This document shows positions 16,796 to 25,484 of a stretch of 64,000 nucleotides of DNA, in pieces; the first letter of the stretch is position 1; each line of letters starts with the position of its first letter. A program made the position numbers and the translations under genes. The notes under the pieces were generated by a model. It searched no databases. It saw nothing but the letters and a program-made list of their open reading frames with translations, and was not told the origin of the DNA. Source of the stretch: Chromatiaceae bacterium (lineage in GTDB: Bacteria > Pseudomonadota > Gammaproteobacteria > Chromatiales > Chromatiaceae); assembly GCA_024235415.1 (NCBI GenBank), contig JACKML010000003.1:186001-250000 (forward strand). Direction: 5' to 3'.

Positions 16796-17473
16796 ATGAA
16801 ACTACGTTATTGCCTGCTCGCGACGCTGCTGGTTGCGGGTGGGGCGCATGCCGCTCCTTACTATGGCCCGGGTCCGATGTCTCAACCGCCCGGTCCGGTC
16901 GCCATGCCTCAGGCAGCGAACCCGGCCGTTGAACTGCGCGCGGGTGTGGACAGGCTGCTGGCGTTTCTCGGCAGCGAGCCCAAGCCGCCGGCACAGGCGC
17001 TGGCCGCTTTTCTGGATCAGGAGATTGCACCGTTCTTTGACTTCGACTACATGGCGAGTTCGGCCGGTGGCCGTCTGTTCGAACAGCTCAACAGCGAAGA
17101 CCAGCAGGCATTGGTGGCAGAGATCAAGCAGAGCTTCCTGACCAAGATGGCGGAAAAGCTCGGTGCCTACGACAGCCAGCAGGTGCGGTTCCTGCCGCCG
17201 CGTGCCGGCAATGACGGAAAGACCGCCCAGGTCAGTGCCGCGGTGCTCAACCCGGGCAGTTATCCCGCGCGTCTCGATTTCCGTCTTTACCGTTCGGGCA
17301 ACCAGTGGCGCGTCTACGACGTGGCGGCAAACGGCCAGAGCGCGATCGTGCACTATCGTCAGCAACTGATGCGCCAGATGCAGCAACGCCGTATGGCGCA
17401 GATGCGTCACATGGCACCGCCGATGCAGCGTGGCATGCCACCCGGTGCCTACGGGCCCGTGCCCATGCGCTGA
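16796..17473 (+). CDS. MlaC/Ttg2D family periplasmic phospholipid-binding-like protein
   Basis: A 225-residue protein with a signal peptide (MKLRYCLLATLLVAGGAHA) and the MlaC fold signature region: FFDFDYMA, then a helical FKQSFLTKM-like segment and NQWRVYDV. MlaC ferries phospholipid between outer and inner membrane. The C-terminal 40 residues are a Met/Gln/Pro-rich tail (MRQMQQRRMAQMRHM) that is not part of the family core. No mlaABDEF genes adjoin it, so it is an orphan. A GGGGGA ribosome site precedes the ATG, and a terminator follows the stop directly. Confidence 0.78.
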   Translation: MKLRYCLLATLLVAGGAHAAPYYGPGPMSQPPGPVAMPQAANPAVELRAGVDRLLAFLGSEPKPPAQALAAFLDQEIAPFFDFDYMASSAGGRLFEQLNSEDQQALVAEIKQSFLTKMAEKLGAYDSQQVRFLPPRAGNDGKTAQVSAAVLNPGSYPARLDFRLYRSGNQWRVYDVAANGQSAIVHYRQQLMRQMQQRRMAQMRHMAPPMQRGMPPGAYGPVPMR

Positions 17474-17486
17474 TTGCGTTGAATCA

Positions 17487-17513
17487 GAACCGGGCCCTGG
17501 CCCGGTTTTTTTT
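17487..17513 (+). terminator. Rho-independent terminator after the MlaC-like gene
   Basis: Stem AACCGGGCC/GGCCCGGTT (partly self-overlapping loop) followed by eight T residues, 14 bp after the stop codon. Confidence 0.88.
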
Positions 17514-17527
17514 GCCCCGATGCGGGC

Positions 17528-18157
17528 TCAGACCGCAAACAGGCCAAGTACGGTATCGCGCATAGGCTCGAAATCCGTGTAGTCGACCGGCACCGGCCAG
17601 ATACTGTCGCCAAGGCGCAGACGCAGACTCGGGAAGCTGTTCGCGCCCATCTGGCGGGCCTGCGCGATCTCGGCGGCGAGTACCGCGTGGGTTTCCCGGG
17701 CGTTGAGCAGGTGTGCGAACCGGTCGCCGTCCAGGCCCAACTGTGAGGCAAGCGCGATCAGGGTGCCGTCGTCCGACGGATTGCGCGCCTGAAGATAGTA
17801 GGCGCGCTGGATGGCATCGATCATCGGCTCTTCGGCGTCGCCGTCCAGGCGACGTGCGGCGATTACGGCGCGGCAGGCGGGCCAGGTGCTGCGCCGGGGC
17901 TTGGCGTCGCGCCAGAAATCGAAGTTGAACCCGGTTCCGGGGATCCGCTGCTGGATGCGGCGCCAGGTGTCCTGCAACGTGGCCTGAAGCTCCGCTGGCA
18001 TCGGCTGATCCGAGTCGGCGGCCAGGCCGCCGAGTAGCCGTACGACCGTTGCCTCGCCGCTGAGCGCATCGCACAGGCGCTCGAACGTCGGGCGGAACCC
18101 CCAGCACCAGGAGCACATGGGGTCGTGCACGTAGATCAGGGTGCGTGTGGCGGTCAT
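17528..18157 (-). CDS. DsbA/FrnE-family thioredoxin-fold oxidoreductase
   Basis: A 209-residue cytoplasmic protein. The active-site motif CSWCWGF is at residues 15-21 after a short beta strand, and the FPSLRL segment near residue 170 places the cis-proline of the thioredoxin fold. The inserted helical domain is of the DsbA type. The ATG at 18157 is chosen because the family starts just before the CxxC; upstream residues look non-coding. Related proteins catalyse dithiol/disulfide exchange or glutathione-S-transfer (HCCA isomerase-like). No signal peptide is seen. Confidence 0.82.
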   Translation of the reverse strand: MTATRTLIYVHDPMCSWCWGFRPTFERLCDALSGEATVVRLLGGLAADSDQPMPAELQATLQDTWRRIQQRIPGTGFNFDFWRDAKPRRSTWPACRAVIAARRLDGDAEEPMIDAIQRAYYLQARNPSDDGTLIALASQLGLDGDRFAHLLNARETHAVLAAEIAQARQMGANSFPSLRLRLGDSIWPVPVDYTDFEPMRDTVLGLFAV

Positions 18158-18247
18158 CAGTACTGTGTCCCGCGGACTGGTTTGAACTTCGTCAATGGAT
18201 CGGGTTCCAATGTCGTTCAGCAATGCCATCGCAAAGTTACACGGCAA

Positions 18248-18775
18248 ATGAAACCAGGGCCAGAAAAGGACGCTACACAACGCACCGGCCGAGTGATGCT
18301 GATCGCCGCATGGGTCGGCGGCCTGGTCTTGCTGACACTGCTGTTCCAGGACGTACTGGAGTCGCGTTTCAACCCCAACAGCGAGCCGGTGGTCCAGGTG
18401 GGCCGGGATGGCCGCAGTGAAGTCGTGCTCGAGCGGAATGCGCAGGGCCACTATGTGGCGAACGGGTTCATCAACGGGTACCCGGTCACCTTCCTGGTCG
18501 ATACCGGTGCGACCGATGTGGCGTTGTCCGAAGGCCTGGCCAACCACTTGCGATTGCAACGCGGCGGCGGCGCGATAAGTCAGACAGCGAATGGGCCGGT
18601 TGCGGTGTGGCAGACGGTGCTCGACCAGGTGCGCATAGGCTCGATCGCACTCGAAGATATCCGTGCCTCGATCCTGCCGGCGATGCGTGCGGATGACCCT
18701 GTGCTGCTGGGGATGAGCTTTCTGCGTCAGATCGAACTGATACAGCGCGAGGGCCAGTTGTTGCTCCGATACTGA
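18248..18775 (+). CDS. Membrane-anchored retropepsin-like aspartic protease (clan AA)
   Basis: A 175-residue protein with one N-terminal membrane helix (AAWVGGLVLLTLLF) and a retropepsin-like domain with the catalytic motif FLVDTGATDVALS and the hydrophobic-hydrophobic-G motif LLGMSFLRQIEL near the C-terminus. This layout matches the TIGR02281 family of bacterial clan AA aspartic proteases. The ATG at 18248 places the basic segment MKPGPEK just before the helix. It is divergent from the DsbA-like gene and ends in a shared terminator. Confidence 0.82.
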   Translation: MKPGPEKDATQRTGRVMLIAAWVGGLVLLTLLFQDVLESRFNPNSEPVVQVGRDGRSEVVLERNAQGHYVANGFINGYPVTFLVDTGATDVALSEGLANHLRLQRGGGAISQTANGPVAVWQTVLDQVRIGSIALEDIRASILPAMRADDPVLLGMSFLRQIELIQREGQLLLRY

Positions 18776-18798
18776 ACGGGCGGCCATGGGGCGGGCAT

Positions 18799-18827
18799 AA
18801 AAAAACGCCGCACGAGGCGGCGTTTTT
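18799..18827. terminator. Bidirectional rho-independent terminator
   Basis: Stem ACGCCGC/GCGGCGT with loop ACGAG, A-run on the left and T-run on the right, between the convergent protease and HU-like genes; works on both strands. Confidence 0.9.
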
Positions 18828-18847
18828 CAACCCGCAATCGGTGGCAC

Positions 18848-19237
18848 TTACTTTCCGATCGTATCTTTCAGTGCTTTCAACGCGGTCACGCGAACCACCG
18901 TCGATGCCGGCTTCGCGGCGATCTTCATTGGTTCGCCGGTCGCCGGATTGCGGCCCATACGGGCCTTGCGTGCCGGCTTCTTCACGCGGCGGATCTTGAC
19001 CCCGGTGTCCGGGATGGTGAATTCACCGGAACCGCGCTTCTTCATATGGCCCTCGACCATTGCGCCAAGCGAGGACAGGACACTGCCCACGTCTTTCTTG
19101 GACAGCCCCGTGCTTTCCGAAAGCGCAGTGATGATCTGGGTCTTGGTCTGCTTGCTGGCGATGGCTTTCACTGCGGGTGCAGCGGTAGCCGTCTTGGCCG
19201 CGGCTTTTTTTGCAGCGGCTTTCTTTTTTACTGCCAT
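18848..19237 (-). CDS. HU-family DNA-binding protein with Lys/Ala-rich N-terminal tail
   Basis: A 129-residue histone-like protein. The first 35 residues are a Lys/Ala-rich tail (AVKKKAAAKKAAAKT...), followed by a HU/IHF domain with the beta-arm signature GRNPATGEPMKI at about residues 95-106. The ATG at 19237 has an AGGAG ribosome site; the longer open frame to 19309 does not look coding. Expected function is DNA bending and compaction. Basic N-terminal extensions like this are seen in HU variants of some bacteria and may add non-specific DNA binding. Confidence 0.88.
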   Translation of the reverse strand: MAVKKKAAAKKAAAKTATAAPAVKAIASKQTKTQIITALSESTGLSKKDVGSVLSSLGAMVEGHMKKRGSGEFTIPDTGVKIRRVKKPARKARMGRNPATGEPMKIAAKPASTVVRVTALKALKDTIGK

Positions 19238-19613
19238 GTATGACTCCTGCTCGATTGGTGGGAAACCGCAGAAAACATAGCATAGAAAAACGCGGTCCAA
19301 TACATGCATATGCCTTGTTTCATGGTCTGGATCGCAAAAATGCCGCTGCGACTATGCTAACAGTTACAGGTTGTGAGCCTGGCTGGGGGCTGGCGATCGA
19401 TCGGCAGGCCGGTACGGTCGCTGTTTCGATGCTGGGGTGTGCCGCATCCGGCGTGCGTCGAAAAGGGCGCGCGCGGTCATTTTCGACGAGGTATTGCACA
19501 CGGCGGGGCCGATCGGGCCACCGCTCACTCAATCGCTCAAGATCGCCTTGGTCGGGGTCGATAAGGACTGATGTACCCCGTTTCCCTGGGCGCCACCGGA
19601 ACAGCACGGACTA
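19238..19613. other. Intergenic stretch without a recognised feature
   Basis: This 376-bp interval separates the divergent HU-like and coiled-coil genes. It should hold both promoters but shows no convincing hexamers, RNA or gene. Confidence 0.3.
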
Positions 19614-22600
19614 ATGGATACTGCCACCCGCATGTCAGACTCAGCCTCCAGTGAGGAAATGGCGCACTTGCGCGCCCTGGTCCCGCTTCACGCCCTGCCC
19701 GACGATGCCCTCGGCGAGCTGCTGGAAAAAGCACGGTTTGAGTCCATCGCCAAGGGCAGGATGCTGTTCGAGCAGGGCGACACCGATCATGAGCACGTCT
19801 ACCTGCTCGATGGCTCGATCGTTCTCCTCAGCGACCGCGCGGTGGTCGACAAGGTCAGCGCCGGCAGCGACACCGCCCGCTTTCCGCTTGCCCATCAACT
19901 GCCGCGCAAGCAGTCTGCACGTGCAAAAACTGACGTCCGGATCGCGCGCATCGACAGCCGGCTGTTGAGCGACGCACTGGCGCGCACCCAGACCGTCGAT
20001 TACCAGGTCTCGGATCTCGGCGATGCCTCGGAAGACGACTGGATGAGCATGTTGTTGCAGTCACGTGTGCTGCAACAGGTGCCCGCGTCGAATATCCAGC
20101 GCGTGATGATGAGTGTCGAACAGGTAGAGGTCGCCAGTGGCGATGACCTGATCAGGCAGGGCGATCCAGGCGACTACTACTACATGTTGACCAAGGGCCG
20201 CGCAGTGGTGCGCCGTGACGCCGCCGATGGCAAGGGTCCCTGTGAGCTCGCGACCCTCGGACCCGGCGATGCGTTCGGCGAGGAGGCCCTGCTTTCAGAC
20301 AGCCCGCGCAACTCCACCGTCAGCATGCTGCAGGACGGCGAGGTCCTTCGCCTGAGCAAGGAGGACTTCCTCGACCTGATACACAACCCACTGCTCGATC
20401 GCATCGACATGCAGGCCGCGCAGGCCAAGGTCGATCAGGGTGCGATCTGGCTCGACCTGCGCAGCAGTGAGCAATACGACGAGTCGCACCTGCCGGGCGC
20501 AATCAATTTCCCGTTCGAGTCACTACGTTATCAGGCGGCCAGTCTCGCGCCGGACGGCCACTACGTGCTCTACAGCAATACCGGCGGGCGGGCGATGGCC
20601 GGTGCGTTCCTGTTGATCGAGCGTGGTATCGATGTATCGGTTCTCGAAGGTGGGATCCGCGACGGTGAAACCGGATCAACGGCGGCGGCGCCGACGCAGT
20701 CTGCGGCCCCGTCCGTGCCGGACGATCATCTGGCGCATGCGCGTATCCGCGAGGCCGAACAGCGTGCCGAGGAACTCGAAGAGCGCCTGAAGGCAGTGGA
20801 ACGGGTCAAGCAGGATGCTGAGGAAGAGCGCCAGCAGCATCTGCAGCAGGTACGTGCGGCGGTCGATCAGGCGCGCCGCAAGCTGGTCGAGACCGAAGAA
20901 CAGAAGCGTGAGGCACTGGCGGCGCAGGAAAAGGCGTACGCGGATATGGAGCGCCTCACCAGCAGCCTGGAACAGGCCGAAAGCGAGCGCGCCTCGTTGC
21001 AGGGCCGCATGGCCGAGATCGAAGGCCTGGACAAGCAGCTGCAGACCCGACTGGCGAAAGCCGAGCGCGAACTGATCGGTGAGCGTGAGCGTGCCGAGTC
21101 GGCGACCAGCAGCCTCGAAGACCTGTCTGCCCGCCTGTCTGAGATTCTCGAGCAGCGCGAGGAGGAGCGTGATCAGCATGCCCGAGAGCGTGGCGAGCTG
21201 AAGGAGGAGATGACCGCGCTGCAGATGGACCTGGAGCTGGCGCAGGCCGATATGCAGGAACTGCAGCAAAGTCTGAACGCACGCAAGGCAAGCGAGGACA
21301 CCGACAATGCGGCGCTCGATGAACTGCAGCAGCGCCTTGAGGCGGCGGAGGCTGCGAGCGAGGCACTCAGGAGTGCGCGTGACGAAGCGCAGGCCGGGCT
21401 GGAGGCGCTGACTACAGAGCGCGACAGCCTGGCGCAGCGAATGGCGCAACTGGAGGCGCAGGCGGCCACGGATCTGGGACATGCCGAAGAACGTGCCGTC
21501 AAACTCGATGCGGCCTTGCAGGAGGCCGAGAACCGCGCATCCGAGACGATGGATGCCCTGCAGCTGGAGTTGCAGCGTCTGCGCGACGAACACGCGGAGC
21601 TGAACACCAAGATCAGTGCACAAGAAGAGCAGGCCCAGCAGCGGGTAACCGAACTGGAGAGCCGTCTCACGGCGATGACGCGCGATGGCGCCGAGGAGTT
21701 GCAGGCACAGGAGAAGATTGCTGCGGACCTGCAGGTGCAGCTGTCGGCCGTGCGAGAGCAGGCCGAGCGCGATCAGGAAACCATCACCTCGAGCACTGCC
21801 GAGCTGGCCGAACTGCAGCATGCCCTGGAGCAGGCAAAGGCCGAAAACGACGCCCTGCAGTCGCAGCTGGTCGCCGGTAGCGAGGATGCGGGTGTCGCAC
21901 TACAGCAGGCACAGGCGCGGATCACCGAGTTGGAGTCGCGCCTCGCCGACGAGAAGCGTCTCGCCGGCGAGCGTGGTGATGCCCTTGAACACGAGCTGGC
22001 TGAGACAACGGCCGCGCTGCAGACGGTGCGTGCGGAACACGATCAGGCACAGCAGGTGCTGACCGATGCCCAACGTCGATTCGACGAGCTTCAGACCACC
22101 GTTGACCAGTTGCGCGCCGATCTGGCCGCGAGCAGCGAGGGTGCGGACGAGGCCCTGACGCAGGCGCGCACGCGGATCGAAGATCTCGAAACGGCGCTGG
22201 CCGATGAGCAGCAGGCGACGCGGGACAGCCATGCTCAGCTTGAAACGTCGCAGTCCGAGACCGCGCAGCTGCAGGCTCAGGTGGCCGAGTTGCAGACGCG
22301 TCTGGATGACGATGCGCGTGTGGCCGGGCGGCGGCTGGAGGAGGCGAACGACGGCCTGGCGCAGCTGCAACAGCGATTCGAGGCGGCGCAGTCCGAATCG
22401 GCGCTTGCCGAACAGGCATTGCACGCTGAGCGCGACCAGCTGCGGGCGGAAAACGCCGCCCTGCAACAGCGCGTGGCGGCCGGTGATGCGTCTGCCGATG
22501 AGGCACTGCAGGAGGTCCAGGCGCGTACGCGGCAGCTCGAGGCGCAAATTGACGAACTGCAGCGTGCGGCTGTCGACATCGCTGCCGACCACGACAAAGA

Positions 22601-23885
22601 ACGGCTGCAGCTGCGCACAGAACTGAGCGAGGCTGCGGTGCACGCGGAACAGGCGTTGACGGCTGCACAGGAGCAGGCGCAAGCCGAGGCCGCGGAGCTG
22701 CGGGATCAGGTACAGCGTCTGGCCGCTGAGAACGCGACGCTGCAGGCCGGGATCGCAGAGAAAGCCTCCGGCATCGACGAGGCGGAAGGCCAGCTGCGCG
22801 CCGAGGTACGTGAGCTTTCCCAGCGCCTCGAAGAGCGAGAAATCGCCCTGGCGGCGGCCCGTGAAGAGCAGTCCGAGCTGATCGAGGCGCTGAACGCTGC
22901 GAGCATCGAACTGGAGACCCTGCAGCTTGCGGTGAGTGACAAGGATGAGGAGCAGGCGCGCCTGGTCGATCTCGAAAACCAGGTTGCCGAGGCGCTGCGC
23001 ACCCATGAACAGGAGCTGCTGGAGCATGAGCAGGTTCAGAAAGCCCTGCGCGAACAGCTGGAACAGCATGGCGAGCAAAGCCAAACGCTGGAAAAAGAGG
23101 TGGCACGCCTGCAGGCCCTGGTCGACGCGGGTGCGACGGAGGACCAGCAGGACCTGCAGCAGCAGCGCGATGCACTGCGTGCCGAATTGGCGGTGCGCGA
23201 AGGCGAAGTGGAGCAGTTGCGCGGGGTACTCGAAGAGTATGTAGACCAGATACGAGCCGCCCGGTCGGACGACGATGACGTCTCCGAAGTGACGGCGCTG
23301 CGCAGCGAGCTCGAAATGGTCCGCGAACAGGCGATTCGCGATGTCGCCCACATGCGTGAACAGCTGGCGGCTGCCGAGACGCAGAAACGCCGGCTGCAAC
23401 AGGCCGACGGCCGCGAGGCGATTTCCCTCGAGGCGATGCGCCAGAAGATTGAAATGCTCGAATCGTCGCTGACGGAGCGGCAGCGCGAGCTTGCCGACGC
23501 CGAGGCATCACGCCACATGCTCGAAGATTCACTGGAGGATGCCAACCGGCAGGTCGACGAGGCGAAGCGCGAACGCGAAAAGGCCCTGGTCGAGGCGGAT
23601 GAAGCCCTGTTCAGCCGGCGCGAGGCCGAGACGGCGCGCGATCAGCTGCAGGAGGCCCTTTACCTGCTGCAGGAAGATGCCGAACAGGCGCGGGTGACGG
23701 ACCTGCGCGATTCACGCCTGAAACCAAGCAAGAAGCCAATCGGGATGGCCAGCGTGTCGGGCCCGAATCGCTGGTTGCCCGGTCTGGCCGGGGCTGTCGT
23801 GGTGCTGCTTGCGTTGGAGGCCGTCAGCCTGCTGAGCGGCAAAGGTGAGCTGTTTTCGATGTTGCTGGGGCTTGCCGGTCAGTGA
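19614..23885 (+). CDS. Tail-anchored giant coiled-coil protein with cNMP-binding-like and rhodanese-like domains
   Basis: A 1,423-residue protein. Residues about 15-110 resemble a degenerate cyclic-nucleotide-binding beta-barrel; about 150-260 a second, better one (DLIRQGDPGDYYYMLTKG, PGDAFGEEALL). A rhodanese-like domain follows (about 265-355, AIWLDLRSSEQYDESHLPGA), but the active-site loop reads LYSNTGGRA, with Ser where the catalytic Cys is expected, so sulfur transfer is unlikely. Residues about 370-1360 are Glu/Gln/Ala/Leu-rich heptad-like coiled coil. One membrane helix (LAGAVVVLLALEAVSLL) lies about 20 residues from the C-terminus, anchoring the protein with its bulk in the cytoplasm. 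ATG 19614 or 19632 could start it. The role is unknown; a membrane-tethered scaffold that senses a small molecule is inference. It overlaps the Rieske gene by 4 bp. Confidence 0.85.
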   Translation: MDTATRMSDSASSEEMAHLRALVPLHALPDDALGELLEKARFESIAKGRMLFEQGDTDHEHVYLLDGSIVLLSDRAVVDKVSAGSDTARFPLAHQLPRKQSARAKTDVRIARIDSRLLSDALARTQTVDYQVSDLGDASEDDWMSMLLQSRVLQQVPASNIQRVMMSVEQVEVASGDDLIRQGDPGDYYYMLTKGRAVVRRDAADGKGPCELATLGPGDAFGEEALLSDSPRNSTVSMLQDGEVLRLSKEDFLDLIHNPLLDRIDMQAAQAKVDQGAIWLDLRSSEQYDESHLPGAINFPFESLRYQAASLAPDGHYVLYSNTGGRAMAGAFLLIERGIDVSVLEGGIRDGETGSTAAAPTQSAAPSVPDDHLAHARIREAEQRAEELEERLKAVERVKQDAEEERQQHLQQVRAAVDQARRKLVETEEQKREALAAQEKAYADMERLTSSLEQAESERASLQGRMAEIEGLDKQLQTRLAKAERELIGERERAESATSSLEDLSARLSEILEQREEERDQHARERGELKEEMTALQMDLELAQADMQELQQSLNARKASEDTDNAALDELQQRLEAAEAASEALRSARDEAQAGLEALTTERDSLAQRMAQLEAQAATDLGHAEERAVKLDAALQEAENRASETMDALQLELQRLRDEHAELNTKISAQEEQAQQRVTELESRLTAMTRDGAEELQAQEKIAADLQVQLSAVREQAERDQETITSSTAELAELQHALEQAKAENDALQSQLVAGSEDAGVALQQAQARITELESRLADEKRLAGERGDALEHELAETTAALQTVRAEHDQAQQVLTDAQRRFDELQTTVDQLRADLAASSEGADEALTQARTRIEDLETALADEQQATRDSHAQLETSQSETAQLQAQVAELQTRLDDDARVAGRRLEEANDGLAQLQQRFEAAQSESALAEQALHAERDQLRAENAALQQRVAAGDASADEALQEVQARTRQLEAQIDELQRAAVDIAADHDKERLQLRTELSEAAVHAEQALTAAQEQAQAEAAELRDQVQRLAAENATLQAGIAEKASGIDEAEGQLRAEVRELSQRLEEREIALAAAREEQSELIEALNAASIELETLQLAVSDKDEEQARLVDLENQVAEALRTHEQELLEHEQVQKALREQLEQHGEQSQTLEKEVARLQALVDAGATEDQQDLQQQRDALRAELAVREGEVEQLRGVLEEYVDQIRAARSDDDDVSEVTALRSELEMVREQAIRDVAHMREQLAAAETQKRRLQQADGREAISLEAMRQKIEMLESSLTERQRELADAEASRHMLEDSLEDANRQVDEAKREREKALVEADEALFSRREAETARDQLQEALYLLQEDAEQARVTDLRDSRLKPSKKPIGMASVSGPNRWLPGLAGAVVVLLALEAVSLLSGKGELFSMLLGLAGQ

Positions 23886-24262
23886 GCGATCCTACGCAGA
23901 GCCGCGCGTTGTGCGCGGTCGATGACATCGACGATCCGGGTACACGGGGGTTCGAGGTCGCATTGGACGGGCAGCAGGTACTGCGCCTGTTCGTGGTGCG
24001 CAAGTCCGGCACCCTGGCCGCCTACCGCAACAACTGTCCACATACCGGTGCACCGCTGGAATGGCTGCCGCATCAGTTCTTCGATCTGGAGCAGAGCTTC
24101 ATTCAATGCGCCATCCATGGCGCACTGTTTCGGCCCGAGGACGGCTACTGTGTGCGAGGACCCTGCGTGGGCCGATCACTGGAACCCCTCGAACTGGAGG
24201 TCAGGGACGGCCGGCTTTATCTGGCTGCTGCACCAGGGGGGGCGCGGCGCTCACCGGTTTGA
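23882..24262 (+). CDS. Rieske-type [2Fe-2S] ferredoxin-like protein
   Basis: A 126-residue soluble Rieske protein. Cluster ligands are Cys52-x-His54 (NCPHTG) and Cys76-x2-His79 (CAIHGALF). The GTG start overlaps the stop of the coiled-coil gene (GTGA), so the two are translationally coupled. Such small Rieske proteins act as electron carriers or as NirD-like subunits. No oxygenase or nitrite reductase gene is adjacent, so its partner is unknown; the coupling points to the coiled-coil protein. Confidence 0.85.
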   Translation: MSDPTQSRALCAVDDIDDPGTRGFEVALDGQQVLRLFVVRKSGTLAAYRNNCPHTGAPLEWLPHQFFDLEQSFIQCAIHGALFRPEDGYCVRGPCVGRSLEPLELEVRDGRLYLAAAPGGARRSPV

Positions 24263-24278
24263 TGGGCGCGCCAGGCGT

Positions 24279-24487
24279 TCACTGCCATTGGTCCAGCAGA
24301 CGGCCGATCGGCAGTCCGGTGATGGCCACCGGAAACTGGCCGCGGCGTGTCCGGCGCCGATACTCTCCTGCACTGTCAGCAGGCGCAGTGAAGGTGCGAC
24401 GACATCTGGTGTGGCAATATCCGCCTGATCGGCTTCCTGCACATTGTTGAGTGGCTGACCGGTGATCATGTCGAAATGCGTAATCAT
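24279..24487 (-). pseudogene. Small gene apparently broken by a frameshift
   Basis: An ATG at 24487 with a GGAG ribosome site begins MITHFDMITGQPLNN and stays gene-like to about VQESIGAG. Beyond roughly 24345-24355 that frame becomes Arg/Trp/Ser-rich, while the neighbouring frame reads GQFPVAITGLPIGRLLDQWQ then stop at 24279, which looks like a natural C-terminus. A single-base frameshift would join them into a protein of about 70 residues. Either a real decay, a sequencing error, or a false reading of two chance frames. Function unknown. Confidence 0.35.
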
Positions 24488-24741
24488 CGTCTGTCTCCTG
24501 TCGTGCGGACGCCGTTACAGGAGATAGCGGCTGGCCGGAGCGGGCCTTGAATGCCACCTGGTGTCATGGGCAATGCCGCCGCGGCCGCATGCACTGTCAA
24601 GCGCTGACAAGTGTCAATGAAATCAATTGGCAGACAGGGCAGGCTTCCCAGCCTGCTATTGGTATATTGTCGCGGTCGGGTTGCGTGCCACCGTCGGCCG
24701 TATCCGACAAACGCCAGGTCATGGTGGGGCGATCAGGTCTT

Positions 24742-25407
24742 ATGGAGTTCTCCGGCGAACTTTTTCCGGCATCCTGGGGGTGGTGGTCCGCTGCGTTATA
24801 CGCCTGGCTGCTGACGCGCGCGCTACGCTGGGCGCACTGGCGGCGGCTGGCCGATGCAGATCAGCTCAACGTGTTTCTTGGTGCGGCTGTATGTGTGCTG
24901 TTGTTGTGGACCTTGCGAACCGAGATTCAGCCCGGATTCCACTGGCACCTGTCCACGATGGTCACCCTGACCCTGATGTTCGGCTGGTCACTGGCGGTGG
25001 TTGCCGGCAGCCTTGCTCTGCTGGGGGCGACGCTCTTCGGTCTGAACGACTGGTCCGGACTGGCGCCCACGGCCCTGGTGTTTATCATGCTGCCTGCCGC
25101 ACTCACCCAGGTGTTGCTCGGCCTGGCACGCGCCTACCTGCCGAAGCACTATTTCGTCTACGTCTTCGTCAATGCGTTCTTTGCCGGCGGACTGGTCACG
25201 GTCCTGGTGGCGTTGACGGCTTCCGGTCTGCTGTTGGCAGCGGGAGCTTTCCCGCTGCAGCGGTTGATTGACAACTACCTGCTGTTCCTCCCCCTGATGT
25301 TTTTTCCCGAGGCCGTGCTCAACGGCTGGCTGATTTCGATCATGGTCGGATTCAAGCCGCATTGGGTTGGGTCCTTTCGTGACGAAGAGTACCTGCACGG
25401 CAAGTGA
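24742..25407 (+). CDS. CbiM-like energy-coupling-factor transporter permease
   Basis: A 221-residue polytopic membrane protein with about six helices, starting MEFSGELFPASWGW, where CbiM-type proteins carry their N-terminal metal-binding segment. The region FVYVFVNAFFAGGL and the TALVFIMLPAALTQVLLG helix fit the CbiM-related permease family (cobalt or nickel uptake or related transport). ATG 24742 is preferred over the upstream in-frame ATG at 24547 because residues before it look non-coding. No ATPase or CbiN/CbiQ gene is adjacent, so transport function is inferred. Confidence 0.65.
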   Translation: MEFSGELFPASWGWWSAALYAWLLTRALRWAHWRRLADADQLNVFLGAAVCVLLLWTLRTEIQPGFHWHLSTMVTLTLMFGWSLAVVAGSLALLGATLFGLNDWSGLAPTALVFIMLPAALTQVLLGLARAYLPKHYFVYVFVNAFFAGGLVTVLVALTASGLLLAAGAFPLQRLIDNYLLFLPLMFFPEAVLNGWLISIMVGFKPHWVGSFRDEEYLHGK

Positions 25408-25484
25408 CCCGGTGGTGTTAACCTTGGTTTCGCTGCGCCGGGGCGTCCGGTAGTGGCCGGTAACACAGGGCATGGGGGGTCAGG

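Noticed and set aside
17528..18787. Extended 419-codon form of the DsbA-like gene
   Set aside because: The upstream half is the complement of the aspartic protease gene; the DsbA fold begins at the ATG at 18157.
21900..23399. Long minus-strand frame opposite the coiled-coil gene
   Set aside because: It is Leu/Gln/Arg-rich by complement of the coiled-coil codons, with no start signal or domain.
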